A DNA stretch of 64,000 bases from Bacteroidaceae bacterium (GTDB taxonomy: Bacteria > Bacteroidota > Bacteroidia > Bacteroidales > Muribaculaceae), in contig JAETNO010000004.1 in assembly GCA_021768245.1 (NCBI GenBank), forward strand, positions 124,001 to 188,000. The letters run 5' to 3'. The notes under the pieces were generated by a model, which was not told the origin of the DNA, did not search any database, and saw only the letters and a program-made list of their open reading frames with translations. Below, piece by piece: positions 54,920 through 64,000 of the stretch; position 1 is the first letter of the stretch, and each line of letters starts with the position of its first letter. The translations under genes and the position numbers were made by a program.

Positions 54920-56950
54920 TTATTTTTGTGACGGAAGAACTCCGAAACGGGATTTATACAAACGGGAGAATTGCCGTGGCGACATCCCGACACGATATGC
55001 AGCCTCCCCCACTGTCAGTCGTAGTCGTGAAGACGCAGCTTCGGTGATTAGACTATGGGCGCAGTCCAGACGTCTGTTGCGCAAATAATCAAGAGGTGAC
55101 TGGCCGGTAAGAAGCATCATTTTCTTATACAGGCTACTGCGGCTCATGCCTGCTGCGGTACTGAAATCATCTATCGTAAAATCTGAATTGGATAGGTTAT
55201 CCTCAACGATTGAATTAATTTTTTTCAAAAAAGCTTCATCGGGCAAAACAATGTCTGAGATAGCTATACCTCCGGACGAGTCCGAATCAGCACATGAGCG
55301 CTCCAGACTTAACCCTGAAATTACTCGAGTCCTTCTATGCCTTATAATCAATAGCAAAAAGATAACAAGGATTATACCAAAAACCATCACACCCACCCAA
55401 AGATTGAATCCGCGCAACAATTCATTTCTTTCATTCCCCGCAGGGAATTCCAGTGGAAGATAATCCCCGTCCAATAAATATACAGACCCGAAACACCCTG
55501 CCACAGCTTCCCCGAAAGGTGTCACAGCAAGCGAATAACGGCAGAAATGGTCTGTTGAATCCGCCGCATTGAATATTGAACTGCGTCCATCAGGCTTTAT
55601 ACGCACGATAAACGAATCCGCAGAAGCCCAGATAGAACTGTCGCGCGAGGCAACCACCGCCTGAAACCGGACATCAGGGAAAAACAGACGTGATTCTCCT
55701 CCTATAGCCCTTAGTCCGTCGTCCATAGCCAACCATATGACCCCGTCAGCAGCGACTGCGACCTGACGGATTGACGGACGGTCCCCACTTGAATAATTGC
55801 CAAAATCTATAGGTTTGCATTTTAGGGTCACTGTGTTAAACACATAAAGGCCGAAACCGGTAGAAACATATATCGAATCTCGGTCATGCGAAACACATAG
55901 CGATGTGATATAGTCAGTGCCCAATTCACTATTGGCAGTTTTAAAATCCGTCAAATCCCCCGATGGGGACATTCGGATTACACCGGAAGAGAAAGTCGCT
56001 ATCCACAGATTTCCCTGTCGGTCAAATGCATTGGCACGCGCAAAAGCCACTTTAGATCCGGAACCTGCACCGGGGAGAGGTGACACTGCATAATCATTGA
56101 TTCCTACAGTGAAGAGGCCAGCTCCATATGTCGCACACAACATTGTGGAATCTCCGAGATTTGTAATAGACGTCACCACATTGGATGGAAGTCCGTCGGA
56201 TTCCGTCCGCAAATGACGTAATTCTTGCATCGCGGCATCATATATCACTATGCCATCTCCGTCAAAAGAAACCCACATTCGCCCGAACCGGTCCCAGGCA
56301 AACCCCGACGGGTCTTCCCTAACCTGGAGCGCATATTTCTTCACAGCCATATCGCGTAGACGGCAGTATGCCAGTCCGCTGTTATAACTTCCAATCCATA
56401 GTGTAGCCGTAGCCGAATCATAAGCCAAAGATGACAGATGATTGCTCGGCAGACCGTTTCCTCCCGGAATCCCGCGTCTGAAGTTATCAAGAATCCCACT
56501 GCGCAAGTCCAGAAAATACAGCCCGGAATTATTTGTCGCGATAGCGATATTCCTGTTTCCTATATGGCATATATCCGTTATGATTTCCTTCTGAAGAATT
56601 TCAGGAGTCACGGGACACTGCTTTCCGTCAGCGCCAGTCAACTCCAAGCCCGCTTTAAAACGGGAAAACCGCCATGTGCGCCCCATCACATCCTTAAAAG
56701 ATTTTTCCCGTACCACACCGTCTGATGTACCTCGGAGGGCCCCATCACTGACAGTAAAATCACGGTCGACAAGTATACACCCCTTATTCGTCACGACACG
56801 CAACATACCGCCCGGCATCATTTCGAGAGAAGTGATATCCATGCCCGGCAGGGCATCATCCATATTGAAACGTTCGAACATAAGTTTCTCCGCCGCAGTC
56901 AGCAACAGTGGCACCAAAACACAATATGTCAGGATGAATATCTTTTTCAT
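54920..56950 (-). CDS. Propeller-membrane-AraC regulator without kinase or receiver domains
   Basis: 676 residues. Signal peptide (1-19), periplasmic Reg_prop beta-propeller (about 22-500; motifs such as LWIGSYNSGL, LWIATFSSGV, IWLAMDDGL), one membrane helix (about 516-540) and an AraC-type DNA-binding domain (about 590-676; FSTAAGMSRSSLYKK and GEAAYRVGMSPRQFSRLY). The Y_Y_Y, HisKA, HATPase and receiver domains of an HTCS are absent, yet the frame is continuous. Signal transfer would have to be direct across the membrane. It is divergent from the two-domain esterase gene (220-base spacer), its likely target, and is followed by the ATPase-TOPRIM gene. Promoter at 56967. Confidence 0.85.
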   Translation of the reverse strand: MKKIFILTYCVLVPLLLTAAEKLMFERFNMDDALPGMDITSLEMMPGGMLRVVTNKGCILVDRDFTVSDGALRGTSDGVVREKSFKDVMGRTWRFSRFKAGLELTGADGKQCPVTPEILQKEIITDICHIGNRNIAIATNNSGLYFLDLRSGILDNFRRGIPGGNGLPSNHLSSLAYDSATATLWIGSYNSGLAYCRLRDMAVKKYALQVREDPSGFAWDRFGRMWVSFDGDGIVIYDAAMQELRHLRTESDGLPSNVVTSITNLGDSTMLCATYGAGLFTVGINDYAVSPLPGAGSGSKVAFARANAFDRQGNLWIATFSSGVIRMSPSGDLTDFKTANSELGTDYITSLCVSHDRDSIYVSTGFGLYVFNTVTLKCKPIDFGNYSSGDRPSIRQVAVAADGVIWLAMDDGLRAIGGESRLFFPDVRFQAVVASRDSSIWASADSFIVRIKPDGRSSIFNAADSTDHFCRYSLAVTPFGEAVAGCFGSVYLLDGDYLPLEFPAGNERNELLRGFNLWVGVMVFGIILVIFLLLIIRHRRTRVISGLSLERSCADSDSSGGIAISDIVLPDEAFLKKINSIVEDNLSNSDFTIDDFSTAAGMSRSSLYKKMMLLTGQSPLDYLRNRRLDCAHSLITEAASSRLRLTVGEAAYRVGMSPRQFSRLYKSRFGVLPSQK

Positions 56951-56966
56951 GTTTTTTCTATGAACG

Positions 56967-56974
56967 CAAAGATA
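56967..56974 (-). promoter_or_regulatory. -7 element of the propeller-AraC gene
   Basis: Minus strand TATCTTTG, 17 bases before the ATG at 56950. No clear -33 TTG. Confidence 0.55.
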
Positions 56975-57098
56975 AGCAAATTTTTCTCTTCTCTGACATT
57001 TTGCGACAAATTAGCCACAAATACATCCAAAGGGGTTCAGGAAACATTTGAGCACATAAAATAACGATTACGGCACATAAAGGAAGGCTCTCCAATAA

Positions 57099-57106
57099 TA
57101 AATTTG
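57099..57106 (+). promoter_or_regulatory. -7 element of the esterase gene
   Basis: TAAATTTG, about 65 bases before the ATG at 57171. The -33 region lacks TTG, compatible with activation by the divergent regulator (inference). Confidence 0.5.
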
Positions 57107-57170
57107 CGATACGGATAAGGCCACAATGCTACCGAACTATCATTACAATAACCAATCAATAATTCTACAC

Positions 57171-60100
57171 ATGAAAAAATCAATCATCTATTCTCTTTGC
57201 CTATTGTTAGCGGCTCTCTCCGCTTCATGGGCGGCGACCATGTCGGACCCACGCACGGTTTGGGAGGGGGAACTCGAACTTTCGGGATGGGATGTCTATA
57301 AGGTATTCCCCGGCACGGAATTTTCGGATCTCACCCCCGGAAGCAAAATCATTATCTCTTATAAGGACCTTAACACATCGGTAAGCCAATGGCCACAAAT
57401 CCATCTCCAGCACGAGTGGACGGAGTTCCTTAAATCCGATGTGCTTTCCGCTCAGGAGGGAGACGTGACATTCGATATCGACGAAACAACATGTACCACC
57501 ATCAAAAACGATGGAGTGCAGCTTAAAGGTATCGGTGTCACAGTCACAAAAATCCAACTCATAGTGGCAAAATCAGGGACGGAACTACCTCCGCCCACAG
57601 ATGCCGCTGCCACACAATTATGGAAAGGGAGCAAAAATATCGACTGGTCAACCGGAGGCAACGATTTTCTTAACTGTCCGTCCGCCTTGTTCGCGAATGT
57701 GAAGGAAGGTGATATCCTACGTTTCAACATCGGGAATGTAAAAGGCGGCGCACAAGCTCATCTCAATAAATCGGACTGGTCTTCAAATGGACTGCCGGAC
57801 GGATACAATGGCTACCTACCCGTCAGTGCCCCCTGGTTTGAATTCGAGGTCAACGATGAACTGATCACCGAGCTTCAGACTAACGGTATAATCCTGACAG
57901 GTATAGGCTTCACGCTAACATCAATCGAAGCTATCGACCCAACAAAAATCCCTGATGTCACGGCTTCATTCGACGAAAATCAAATACGCGAATATAAAGC
58001 CGGGGAGATGCCTAATCTGACCCTCACCTTAAAGAACAATCACAGGAATGACCCCGTCAATGTAGACACCAGACTCATCCTTACAAGAGATAGCGGAGAA
58101 AATATGGCAATCTACGACCGCACGGCGGAAATCGATGCATCCTCCAGCGTCTCCGTTTCGTTTTCACCCGAAATCACATCCGGGGTATATCATGTGACAT
58201 TAATTGCGAACAACTCCATAGTAAAAGACTTCAATATCGCATACGACCTAACAGGTATCAAATCTGAGACAGACACTGAAGATGATTTCAATAAATTCTG
58301 GGAAGAAGCCCTGACTCAACTTGAAACCATAGACCCTGACTACACACTCACTGAATTGACGGAGAAATCTTCGTCCAAACGCAAGGTATACTTCGTTGAG
58401 ATGAAATCCATACCCGACGGCTACGATGGAGAACCGGTAACGATTCGCGGCTACTATCTCGAACCGACCGGTAAAGGCCCGTTCCCTGCAATTATCACCT
58501 ATCAAGGGTATGACAGTGCCAAATACGGCCCTGACGGAAAAGCTACAGACCCTTATTGCCCGGAAGCTGACAGCAATCCAGACTATGCAGAATTCATCCT
58601 CTCAACAAGAGGACAAAGCATCAACAACCGTGAGCCATATGAAAACATTTACGGTGACTGGTTCGCGTTCAATTTCGGCGACAAAAGAGGATATTATTAC
58701 CGTGGTGCCTATATGGATTGCGTACGTGCGGTAGATTTTATCACCTCACGTGACAAAGTTGACAAAAACGCCATTTGTGCCCAGGGACAGAGCCAGGGTG
58801 GAGCGTTTACAATAGCTGCAGCAGCACTCTCGGGAAAAATCGCCGCTATAGCACCCGCAGTCCCATTCATGGGCGATTTTCCCGATTATTTCAAAGTCGC
58901 CTCATGGCCCGCAAGCGTCGCTTTCGCGCAACAGCAAGAGAAAGGCATGAGTGCCAGCGAAATGTATTCTTTCCTCAGCTATTTCGACACAAAGAATCTT
59001 GCAAAGCGCATCAGCTGCCCAACCCTCATGGCACTCGGACTTCAGGACAACGTGTGCCCACCCCACACCAACATGGCATTTTTCAATAATGTTCCCGGTG
59101 ACAACAAAAGTTACATTGTCAATCCGTTGAACGCACACTCCGTCCCGTCAACATGGTACGACACCTATCTTAAATTTTTCGATGAAACCCTCCACCCGGG
59201 GCAATATATCACTGTCACCACAAACCTATGGAAAGGCTCTCAGGAAATCGACTGGAACGGTCCTGCTATCGACGCATCATTCTTCAACCATGCCGCAGCC
59301 GGCGATAAAATAGAAGTGACAATCTCCCAAATCGGAGATGCATCCGAATGGCCGCAATTCAGAATTCTTGACAAATCCTACAAGGCTCTCTATAAGCCAA
59401 ACGATAAAAATGAATCCTTTAACCTTTACGAGAACGGGAAAAGTTTCGCCACTCCATATAAACTCTCATTTGAAATAACCCCCGAAACACTTTCCATCCT
59501 CAAAAACGGAGGATGCAGGATTTCAGGGACACGCTTCACCCTCGCATCAGTCGACCTTCTCCATAACGCAAAAGTTTCTACCAACAAAAAAAATCCGGCA
59601 CCCGTGGAACTTTGGACAGGGGATGAAACCATCAGCTGGAGCGGAGACAACAAAAACAGTATTCTCATCGACAAATCGAAATTTGCCGACATGAGTGCAG
59701 GCGATATTGTCAGGGTGGAAATGAGTGGAGTCGCATCGAACGCACAACTGCGTCTACAAGCCAACTATACCCAGTTTGACCCTGTCTATAACATTCAACT
59801 CAAAGGAGCAGAAATAAATGAGGCAGTATTTGACGATGCCATGATTGAACTTGTGAAACAGAATGGCCTACGTCTGACCGGATGTTACTACAACCTCAAC
59901 CGTGTCACCCTCTATAATCCCGATGAGGATATAAACTTCATAGCGACCGTCAACCGTGACGATATCCGCGCATGGGAACCGGGCGAAACTCCTGAAATCG
60001 GATTCGACATCCAAAGTCTCGAGGGACATGATTATACACTTCCGTTGGAAGTGAAACTCACCAAGGACGTGAGTCCCACGGAAATTTACCGCCTGATTGA

Positions 60101-61430
60101 AAAAGAGTTTGAGATGAAGAGCGCGGAAGCTGAAAATATAACTGTAGGCCTCGGAGACCTCGAACCCGGATTCTATAACCTCATCGCCACTCTCAACGGT
60201 AAATCCATCTGCAGCTACGTAATCGGCTATGACCCAACTTCGATAGAATCACCCTACGACGGACAGGAAGATTTTGAGGAATTCTGGGAGCGCGGGCTCA
60301 CCGAACTTGCAGCAACCGCACCTAACTTTTCCTTGGTAAAGGAAATGACGGACTACTCCACAGCAACCCGAAAGGTTTGGTATGTCGAAATGCAATCCAT
60401 ACCCGATAGCTACGGCGGGAGTCCGGTAACGATATCAGGCTATTATGCGGAACCGACAGCTGAGGGTAAATATCCCACCCTCATCCACTATCTCGGTACT
60501 GACGGAGGAACCTCCACACCTACCTGTATCAAAGGTGACGACAATCCGGACTGGTGTGAGCTTATCCTGTCCGTCAGAGGACAGATGCTTAACAATAGAG
60601 ACCCTTATAAGGACCGAAACATCTATACTGCATCCGGAGAATTCAGCTACTACACCTTCGGTTTCCTCAACCAAGACAAACGTGAGCATTATTATTACGG
60701 AGCCTATCTTGATTGCGTCCGTGCCATTGACTTCATCGAGAGCCGTGAGAAGTGTGACCGTAACAATATATTTGTCGAAGGAAGTAGTCAGGGGGGAGCG
60801 TTTACCTATGCCGCAGCAGGACTGGGACGGGGCCGTATACGCGCAGCGGCAGCCGGAATCACCGGACATGCTGATTTTGTCGACGATTTCAAGATTGTCT
60901 CATGGCCGGCCGATCAGTTCAACACGCTTATAGCAAACAGCGACATGGACGAGAACGTGATGTTTGAGAAACTCAGCTATTTTGACGTAAAAAACTTTGC
61001 CCCCTATGTGACTTGTGCCGTGACAACAAACTTCTCCCTTCAGGATACCACCGATCCTCCTCATGTCAACATATCACCCTACAACCTTCTGACAAATGTT
61101 GACGAGACCAAGAAAGAATATTCGATAAATTCATTCCTTGGACATTCCACCGCACCTGACTGGACAAATCGGTACATGGAATTTTTCAATAAGCACATGT
61201 ACTCACCTACAACTTCAATCGACAACATCACACCAGGCGAATCGGCAATCGACATCCGTATCTATGACGGAGAGGTTTCCATCCTCAACGCAGAAGAAAG
61301 ATGCTTAACCATGGTTTTTAATCCGGCGGGAAGTCTCGTCCTCTCAACCCGGGCATCCTCTTTCCGCCTCCCTGCAAAAGGATTATATATAATCAAATCT
61401 GGAAACCGCATAGCTAAAATAAAGTATTAA
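57171..61430 (+). CDS. Double acetyl-xylan-esterase (AXE1/CE7-like) protein with four beta-modules
   Basis: 1419 residues from ATG 57171 (MKKSIIYSL); signal peptide to about 22, no lipobox. Order: two WxG-type beta-modules (about 27-135, 145-265), an immunoglobulin-like linker (270-370), AXE1 domain 1 (370-680), two more beta-modules (685-800, 810-925), linker (930-1035), AXE1 domain 2 (1035-1345), and a 70-residue C-terminal tail. Domain 1 has the CE7 set RGQ, Ser541 in GQSQGG, Asp626 in LQDNVCPP and His656 in NAHS. Domain 2 repeats it with Ser1206 in GSSQGG, LQDTTDPP and GHST. It probably removes acetyl groups from hemicellulose or its oligomers. The divergent propeller-AraC gene likely regulates it. 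Confidence 0.85.
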   Translation: MKKSIIYSLCLLLAALSASWAATMSDPRTVWEGELELSGWDVYKVFPGTEFSDLTPGSKIIISYKDLNTSVSQWPQIHLQHEWTEFLKSDVLSAQEGDVTFDIDETTCTTIKNDGVQLKGIGVTVTKIQLIVAKSGTELPPPTDAAATQLWKGSKNIDWSTGGNDFLNCPSALFANVKEGDILRFNIGNVKGGAQAHLNKSDWSSNGLPDGYNGYLPVSAPWFEFEVNDELITELQTNGIILTGIGFTLTSIEAIDPTKIPDVTASFDENQIREYKAGEMPNLTLTLKNNHRNDPVNVDTRLILTRDSGENMAIYDRTAEIDASSSVSVSFSPEITSGVYHVTLIANNSIVKDFNIAYDLTGIKSETDTEDDFNKFWEEALTQLETIDPDYTLTELTEKSSSKRKVYFVEMKSIPDGYDGEPVTIRGYYLEPTGKGPFPAIITYQGYDSAKYGPDGKATDPYCPEADSNPDYAEFILSTRGQSINNREPYENIYGDWFAFNFGDKRGYYYRGAYMDCVRAVDFITSRDKVDKNAICAQGQSQGGAFTIAAAALSGKIAAIAPAVPFMGDFPDYFKVASWPASVAFAQQQEKGMSASEMYSFLSYFDTKNLAKRISCPTLMALGLQDNVCPPHTNMAFFNNVPGDNKSYIVNPLNAHSVPSTWYDTYLKFFDETLHPGQYITVTTNLWKGSQEIDWNGPAIDASFFNHAAAGDKIEVTISQIGDASEWPQFRILDKSYKALYKPNDKNESFNLYENGKSFATPYKLSFEITPETLSILKNGGCRISGTRFTLASVDLLHNAKVSTNKKNPAPVELWTGDETISWSGDNKNSILIDKSKFADMSAGDIVRVEMSGVASNAQLRLQANYTQFDPVYNIQLKGAEINEAVFDDAMIELVKQNGLRLTGCYYNLNRVTLYNPDEDINFIATVNRDDIRAWEPGETPEIGFDIQSLEGHDYTLPLEVKLTKDVSPTEIYRLIEKEFEMKSAEAENITVGLGDLEPGFYNLIATLNGKSICSYVIGYDPTSIESPYDGQEDFEEFWERGLTELAATAPNFSLVKEMTDYSTATRKVWYVEMQSIPDSYGGSPVTISGYYAEPTAEGKYPTLIHYLGTDGGTSTPTCIKGDDNPDWCELILSVRGQMLNNRDPYKDRNIYTASGEFSYYTFGFLNQDKREHYYYGAYLDCVRAIDFIESREKCDRNNIFVEGSSQGGAFTYAAAGLGRGRIRAAAAGITGHADFVDDFKIVSWPADQFNTLIANSDMDENVMFEKLSYFDVKNFAPYVTCAVTTNFSLQDTTDPPHVNISPYNLLTNVDETKKEYSINSFLGHSTAPDWTNRYMEFFNKHMYSPTTSIDNITPGESAIDIRIYDGEVSILNAEERCLTMVFNPAGSLVLSTRASSFRLPAKGLYIIKSGNRIAKIKY
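57252..61203 (+). repeat. Internal duplication: two units of (module, module, linker, AXE1)
   Basis: The halves at about 57252-59208 and 59223-61203 have the same domain order. Nucleophile serines lie 665 codons apart. Matching segments include DDFNKFWEEAL versus EDFEEFWERGL, VEMKSIPDGYDG versus VEMQSIPDSYGG, and RGAYMDCVRAVDFI versus YGAYLDCVRAIDFI. Limits are approximate. Confidence 0.85.
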
Positions 61431-61470
61431 AACAGACTTTTATAATTTCTAAGGACAATTCTGATTCATA

Positions 61471-61512
61471 TACTGCCCTTTCCACTATTTTATTAAGGTG
61501 GGAAGGGCGGTA
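61471..61512. terminator. Hairpin between the convergent esterase and PAP2 genes
   Basis: A 15-bp stem with two G-T pairs (61471-61485 with 61498-61512), 12-base loop. No strong T run follows, so it is a weaker terminator or a 3' stabiliser. Confidence 0.6.
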
Positions 61513-61528
61513 TGCATCATAACATGCC

Positions 61529-62803
61529 CTAAAATTCATATCGCGATGAGAGGTTGATGAGAATCGACGAAGCAGTTCCCTTGCACGCTGCCGGGGATGT
61601 GGTCATATAGGCCGTCGAAGGATGGACCGTGAACTCATACCGGCTCACCTCATATCCTACGCTTGCCCTTGCGGTGAAATGGTCGCTCAGCCTCAGACCG
61701 ACTCCGAAATTGATTCTTCCCAACGGCGTACCCCCTCCTGCCTCAATAGCGTGGTCAAGCGCATTGAGGGCGAAGTTATGACGGTAGCCGCCCCCAATCT
61801 CGCCACTGAAACTGACATGGGAACTAAGCACGTGGTTATAATATGGCATCACGACAAATCCGAGTGAGCTGAGCGACTTCACAAACGTGCGGTAACCGTT
61901 GACATCCGTCACCAACGGGGTCGACAGAAGCCCGAGCTCGACAGCGAGTCCCCAGTTATCGTCTATCGCCCAACCGCCGCGCAGAGCCGCCGAAAGAGCC
62001 GGCAGACGGCTTATCACGGTCGAACCGGCCCTTACGCGCCCTATCGGAAGAGACAGGCCTGTTGAAAGGGAGAAGTATGAAAAATTGGAATTCACGCGCA
62101 AATCATGCGAACGGCGATAGCGGTAGTCGAGCTGACGGTTGCCGAAGATAAGGTCTCCGAGATAATAGCCGATTTCAGTAGCCATAATCCCGATGCCCGC
62201 TCCCGCTATTACATCCGTAGGGAAATGATGGCGGTCAACGACCCTTTCTACGGCAATCCCCGTGGCGAAAGCATAGGCCCCGACCGTATACCATGGAGAG
62301 CGCCATCCAAGTTCGTGGGCTACTACCGTAGCACCCATGAAAGCCCATGCTGAATGGCCGGAAGGGAATGAACGGGCATCTGAGTTGTCGGGACGCGTCG
62401 CCCCGACCCAATGCTTCAGAGTGTAGACCGACCCTCCGAGAATCAGGCCGGCAATACCTTGCGACACGGCCATACGGCCATAGCCCGAACGCGTAGGCTG
62501 CCCGGCAATTTTCATCACCCACGGCAATGCCATCGGGGCGAACTGCAGGTAATCGGTTCCCCTGTCGGAGCGCACGATATCGTGCGGCACCCTATAGTCA
62601 CGCGAATAACTATAACGCCCCGCCAGTCCGGCTCCGAACAGAGCCGCACCCGCCCCAAGGGCCACAGCACGGTTCAGCACAGACGGAGCCGATACGGAAT
62701 CAGCCTGTGGTGACATCGCAATGGAGTCGGTCGGCTGCGCCGCGGATTCCAAAGGAATTTCAAGCAAAAAAATCAGAATGATGATCGTAGATATGGCTCT
62801 CAT
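61529..62803 (-). CDS. PAP2 phosphatase fused to a probable outer-membrane beta-barrel
   Basis: 424 residues with a signal peptide (to about 22). The acid-phosphatase motifs are complete: Lys130...Arg137-Pro138 (KHWVGATRP), PSGHS (147-151), and Arg187-x5-His193-x3-Asp197. Hydrophobic helices surround them. From about 235 the sequence changes to alternating beta strands (FSYFSLSTGLSLPIG and so on) and ends in SSRYEF with a terminal phenylalanine, as in outer-membrane barrels. PAP2 enzymes dephosphorylate lipid phosphates such as undecaprenyl diphosphate or lipid A. A PAP2 domain joined to a barrel suggests action at the outer membrane. Barrel assignment is by pattern only. Confidence 0.8.
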   Translation of the reverse strand: MRAISTIIILIFLLEIPLESAAQPTDSIAMSPQADSVSAPSVLNRAVALGAGAALFGAGLAGRYSYSRDYRVPHDIVRSDRGTDYLQFAPMALPWVMKIAGQPTRSGYGRMAVSQGIAGLILGGSVYTLKHWVGATRPDNSDARSFPSGHSAWAFMGATVVAHELGWRSPWYTVGAYAFATGIAVERVVDRHHFPTDVIAGAGIGIMATEIGYYLGDLIFGNRQLDYRYRRSHDLRVNSNFSYFSLSTGLSLPIGRVRAGSTVISRLPALSAALRGGWAIDDNWGLAVELGLLSTPLVTDVNGYRTFVKSLSSLGFVVMPYYNHVLSSHVSFSGEIGGGYRHNFALNALDHAIEAGGGTPLGRINFGVGLRLSDHFTARASVGYEVSRYEFTVHPSTAYMTTSPAACKGTASSILINLSSRYEF

Positions 62804-62877
62804 AAAACTCCTAACAAAGCATGCGGGCTGAGGGTTTTCATAACCCGCAGGATTTGAGAAGATGCATGGGGGGACGG

Positions 62878-63789
62878 TCAGCTTGTCCGCTGGTATTCCG
62901 ACGGCGACATCCCTACAAGATGCTTGAAATATTTCCCGAAAGATGATTGATTTGGGAAGTTCAGTTCATAGCTCACCTGCTGGATATTCTTTCCTGAAAA
63001 ACGCAGGAGATTCTTGGCCTCAAGAATCACGTAGTCATCAATGATATCGGCAGCCGACCTACCTGTAGCCTCCTTGATTATAAGGGAAAGATATTTCGGG
63101 GATATGAAAAGCTTGTCGGCATAAAACGACACCGACCTCTCCCGGCGATGATATTCGTGGACAAGCTGGAAGAAATCGCTCACGTAGCCTGAACGGCGTG
63201 ACTTCGGACGATCCTCCTTGTCGGAAGGAAGGTTGCGCGACACTATCTGTATCAGCTGATAAGTCAAAGCGGCGATTATGCAGCGGGCAATGGATTTTCC
63301 GTAGAGGGTATCGGTGTTGCGGGTGTTGTGGTTGAGTATCTCATAATACCCGCGCAGCAGCTTGGCTTCCGCAGGAGTTATATCAATCACGGGCTTGTCA
63401 TACATGCCCTGATTGGTGACCGGAGGCAGCGCGCTCAGGATATTGAGGTCAAAATTTATATCGCGGATGAAGTCGCGCGATACGAAGAGCATATAGCAAT
63501 CCAGATTATCCCAGTCAATGTCCTTCAATTCCACGAAGGAACCCGCACGCGTGACGGCAATCGAATTTGCATGAAGCCGCGCGGGGACGAGGTTGACTTC
63601 TATGTCCATACTGCCGCTGAAACACAGCAGCCATGACATACCGTCGAACCTCACCGGGCCGTCGGACCTCACCGGCATACGGTTGGCCTCCGTGATATGG
63701 GTGAACACATAATCGTCACCGAGCATCGAATATTCCGTCGTGAACCGTTCAATCGAGATGAGCTGCGACAGGCTGAAAGTCTTATTCAT
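62878..63789 (-). CDS. AraC-family transcriptional regulator
   Basis: 303 residues from ATG 63789 (MNKTFSLSQL). The earlier ATG at 63816 lies inside the -7 element and is rejected. The N-terminal half (about 1-165) is a cupin-like sensing domain. The C-terminal 100 residues carry the double helix-turn-helix: YADKLFISPKYLSLIIKEA and VSYELNFPNQSSFGKYFK, ending in GMSPSEYQR. It is cytoplasmic with no membrane segment. Ligand and targets are unknown; a promoter on the other strand at 63945 suggests a divergent partner gene just outside the window. Confidence 0.92.
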   Translation of the reverse strand: MNKTFSLSQLISIERFTTEYSMLGDDYVFTHITEANRMPVRSDGPVRFDGMSWLLCFSGSMDIEVNLVPARLHANSIAVTRAGSFVELKDIDWDNLDCYMLFVSRDFIRDINFDLNILSALPPVTNQGMYDKPVIDITPAEAKLLRGYYEILNHNTRNTDTLYGKSIARCIIAALTYQLIQIVSRNLPSDKEDRPKSRRSGYVSDFFQLVHEYHRRERSVSFYADKLFISPKYLSLIIKEATGRSAADIIDDYVILEAKNLLRFSGKNIQQVSYELNFPNQSSFGKYFKHLVGMSPSEYQRTS

Positions 63790-63813
63790 TGGATTTTCTG
63801 ATATATTGACCCA

Positions 63814-63821
63814 CAAAATTA
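63814..63821 (-). promoter_or_regulatory. -7 element of the AraC-family gene
   Basis: Minus strand TAATTTTG, 24 bases before the ATG at 63789. It overlaps a more distal ATG, which fixes the start downstream. Confidence 0.55.
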
Positions 63822-63944
63822 GCTATTTTGCGCATATTTTGCCATATATGACCACCATTTAATCCTTTTAGAGCAAATAACTTCCCTTTTCGACCAACCA
63901 AACATATCCTGCACGCTTAAAATCGCCGACTGCAAGGCGACAAT

Positions 63945-63975
63945 TTGGATTATAAGTTTAATGTTTGTAATTTTG
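63945..63975 (+). promoter_or_regulatory. Promoter reading out of the window
   Basis: TTG at 63945-63947, 20 bases, TAATTTTG at 63968-63975. Full consensus match. The gene it serves lies beyond position 64000. Confidence 0.75.
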
Positions 63976-64000
63976 CAGAATTGAAACGGTATTTCTCCTG

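Noticed and set aside
61200..61430. Type IX secretion sorting domain at the esterase C-terminus
   Set aside because: The tail (ending LYIIKSGNRIAKIKY) is only loosely similar and no secretion-system gene is present in the window to support it.

Overview
This window looks like a chromosome segment of a gut Bacteroidales bacterium, probably Muribaculaceae-like. The family assignment is inference from gene style, not a search. Supporting signs are a SusC/SusD pair, a hybrid two-component regulator with a beta-propeller sensor, lipoproteins with acidic residues after the lipobox cysteine, few Shine-Dalgarno sites, and many Bacteroidetes-type promoters (TTG, 19-20 nt, TAnnTTTG). I saw no tRNA, rRNA, insertion sequence, integrase or CRISPR array.

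Positions 1-12.6 kb are mostly housekeeping. They hold the end of an AspT/YidE-type transporter, prs with an S9 peptidase lipoprotein, a minus-strand run pheS-nth-TRIC channel-GtrA, lgt, a ClC channel, two small DUF genes and a DsbD reductase. From 12.6 to 19.2 kb come a GH36 alpha-galactosidase, a GH43 enzyme, ilvE, an HD-domain protein and a lipoprotein resembling DUF5106.

Positions 19.3-43.5 kb form a polysaccharide utilization locus that best fits xyloglucan. The minus-strand arm is SusC, SusD, two putative surface glycan-binding lipoproteins and a BACON-containing GH5 endoglucanase. The plus-strand arm is the hybrid sensor, a GH31 alpha-xylosidase with a PA14 insert, a GH2 beta-galactosidase and a GH3 beta-glucosidase. 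Expected flow: surface GH5 cleavage, SusC/D import, periplasmic side-chain removal by GH31/GH2 (perhaps GH43), then GH3.

Positions 43.5-54.9 kb are the unusual part. After an MscS/YbdG channel and an unknown protein lies a structured intergenic region with a strong promoter and two terminator-like hairpins. It is followed by a compact cluster: a YcaO enzyme with an extra C-terminal cysteine motif, a radical SAM/SPASM enzyme, and an unlisted 44-residue peptide ending in three Cys-[Ser/Thr]-x triplets. I read this as a ribosomal peptide (RiPP) system that I cannot match to a described class. Facing it are LrgB, LrgA, an adenylation-domain protein lacking its catalytic lysine, and an ATPase-TOPRIM fusion resembling OLD/PARIS defence proteins.

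Positions 54.9-64 kb hold a propeller-membrane-AraC regulator with no kinase or receiver domain, a divergent 1419-residue protein with two acetyl-xylan-esterase domains, a PAP2 phosphatase fused to a probable outer-membrane barrel, and an AraC regulator. A good promoter reads out of the right edge.
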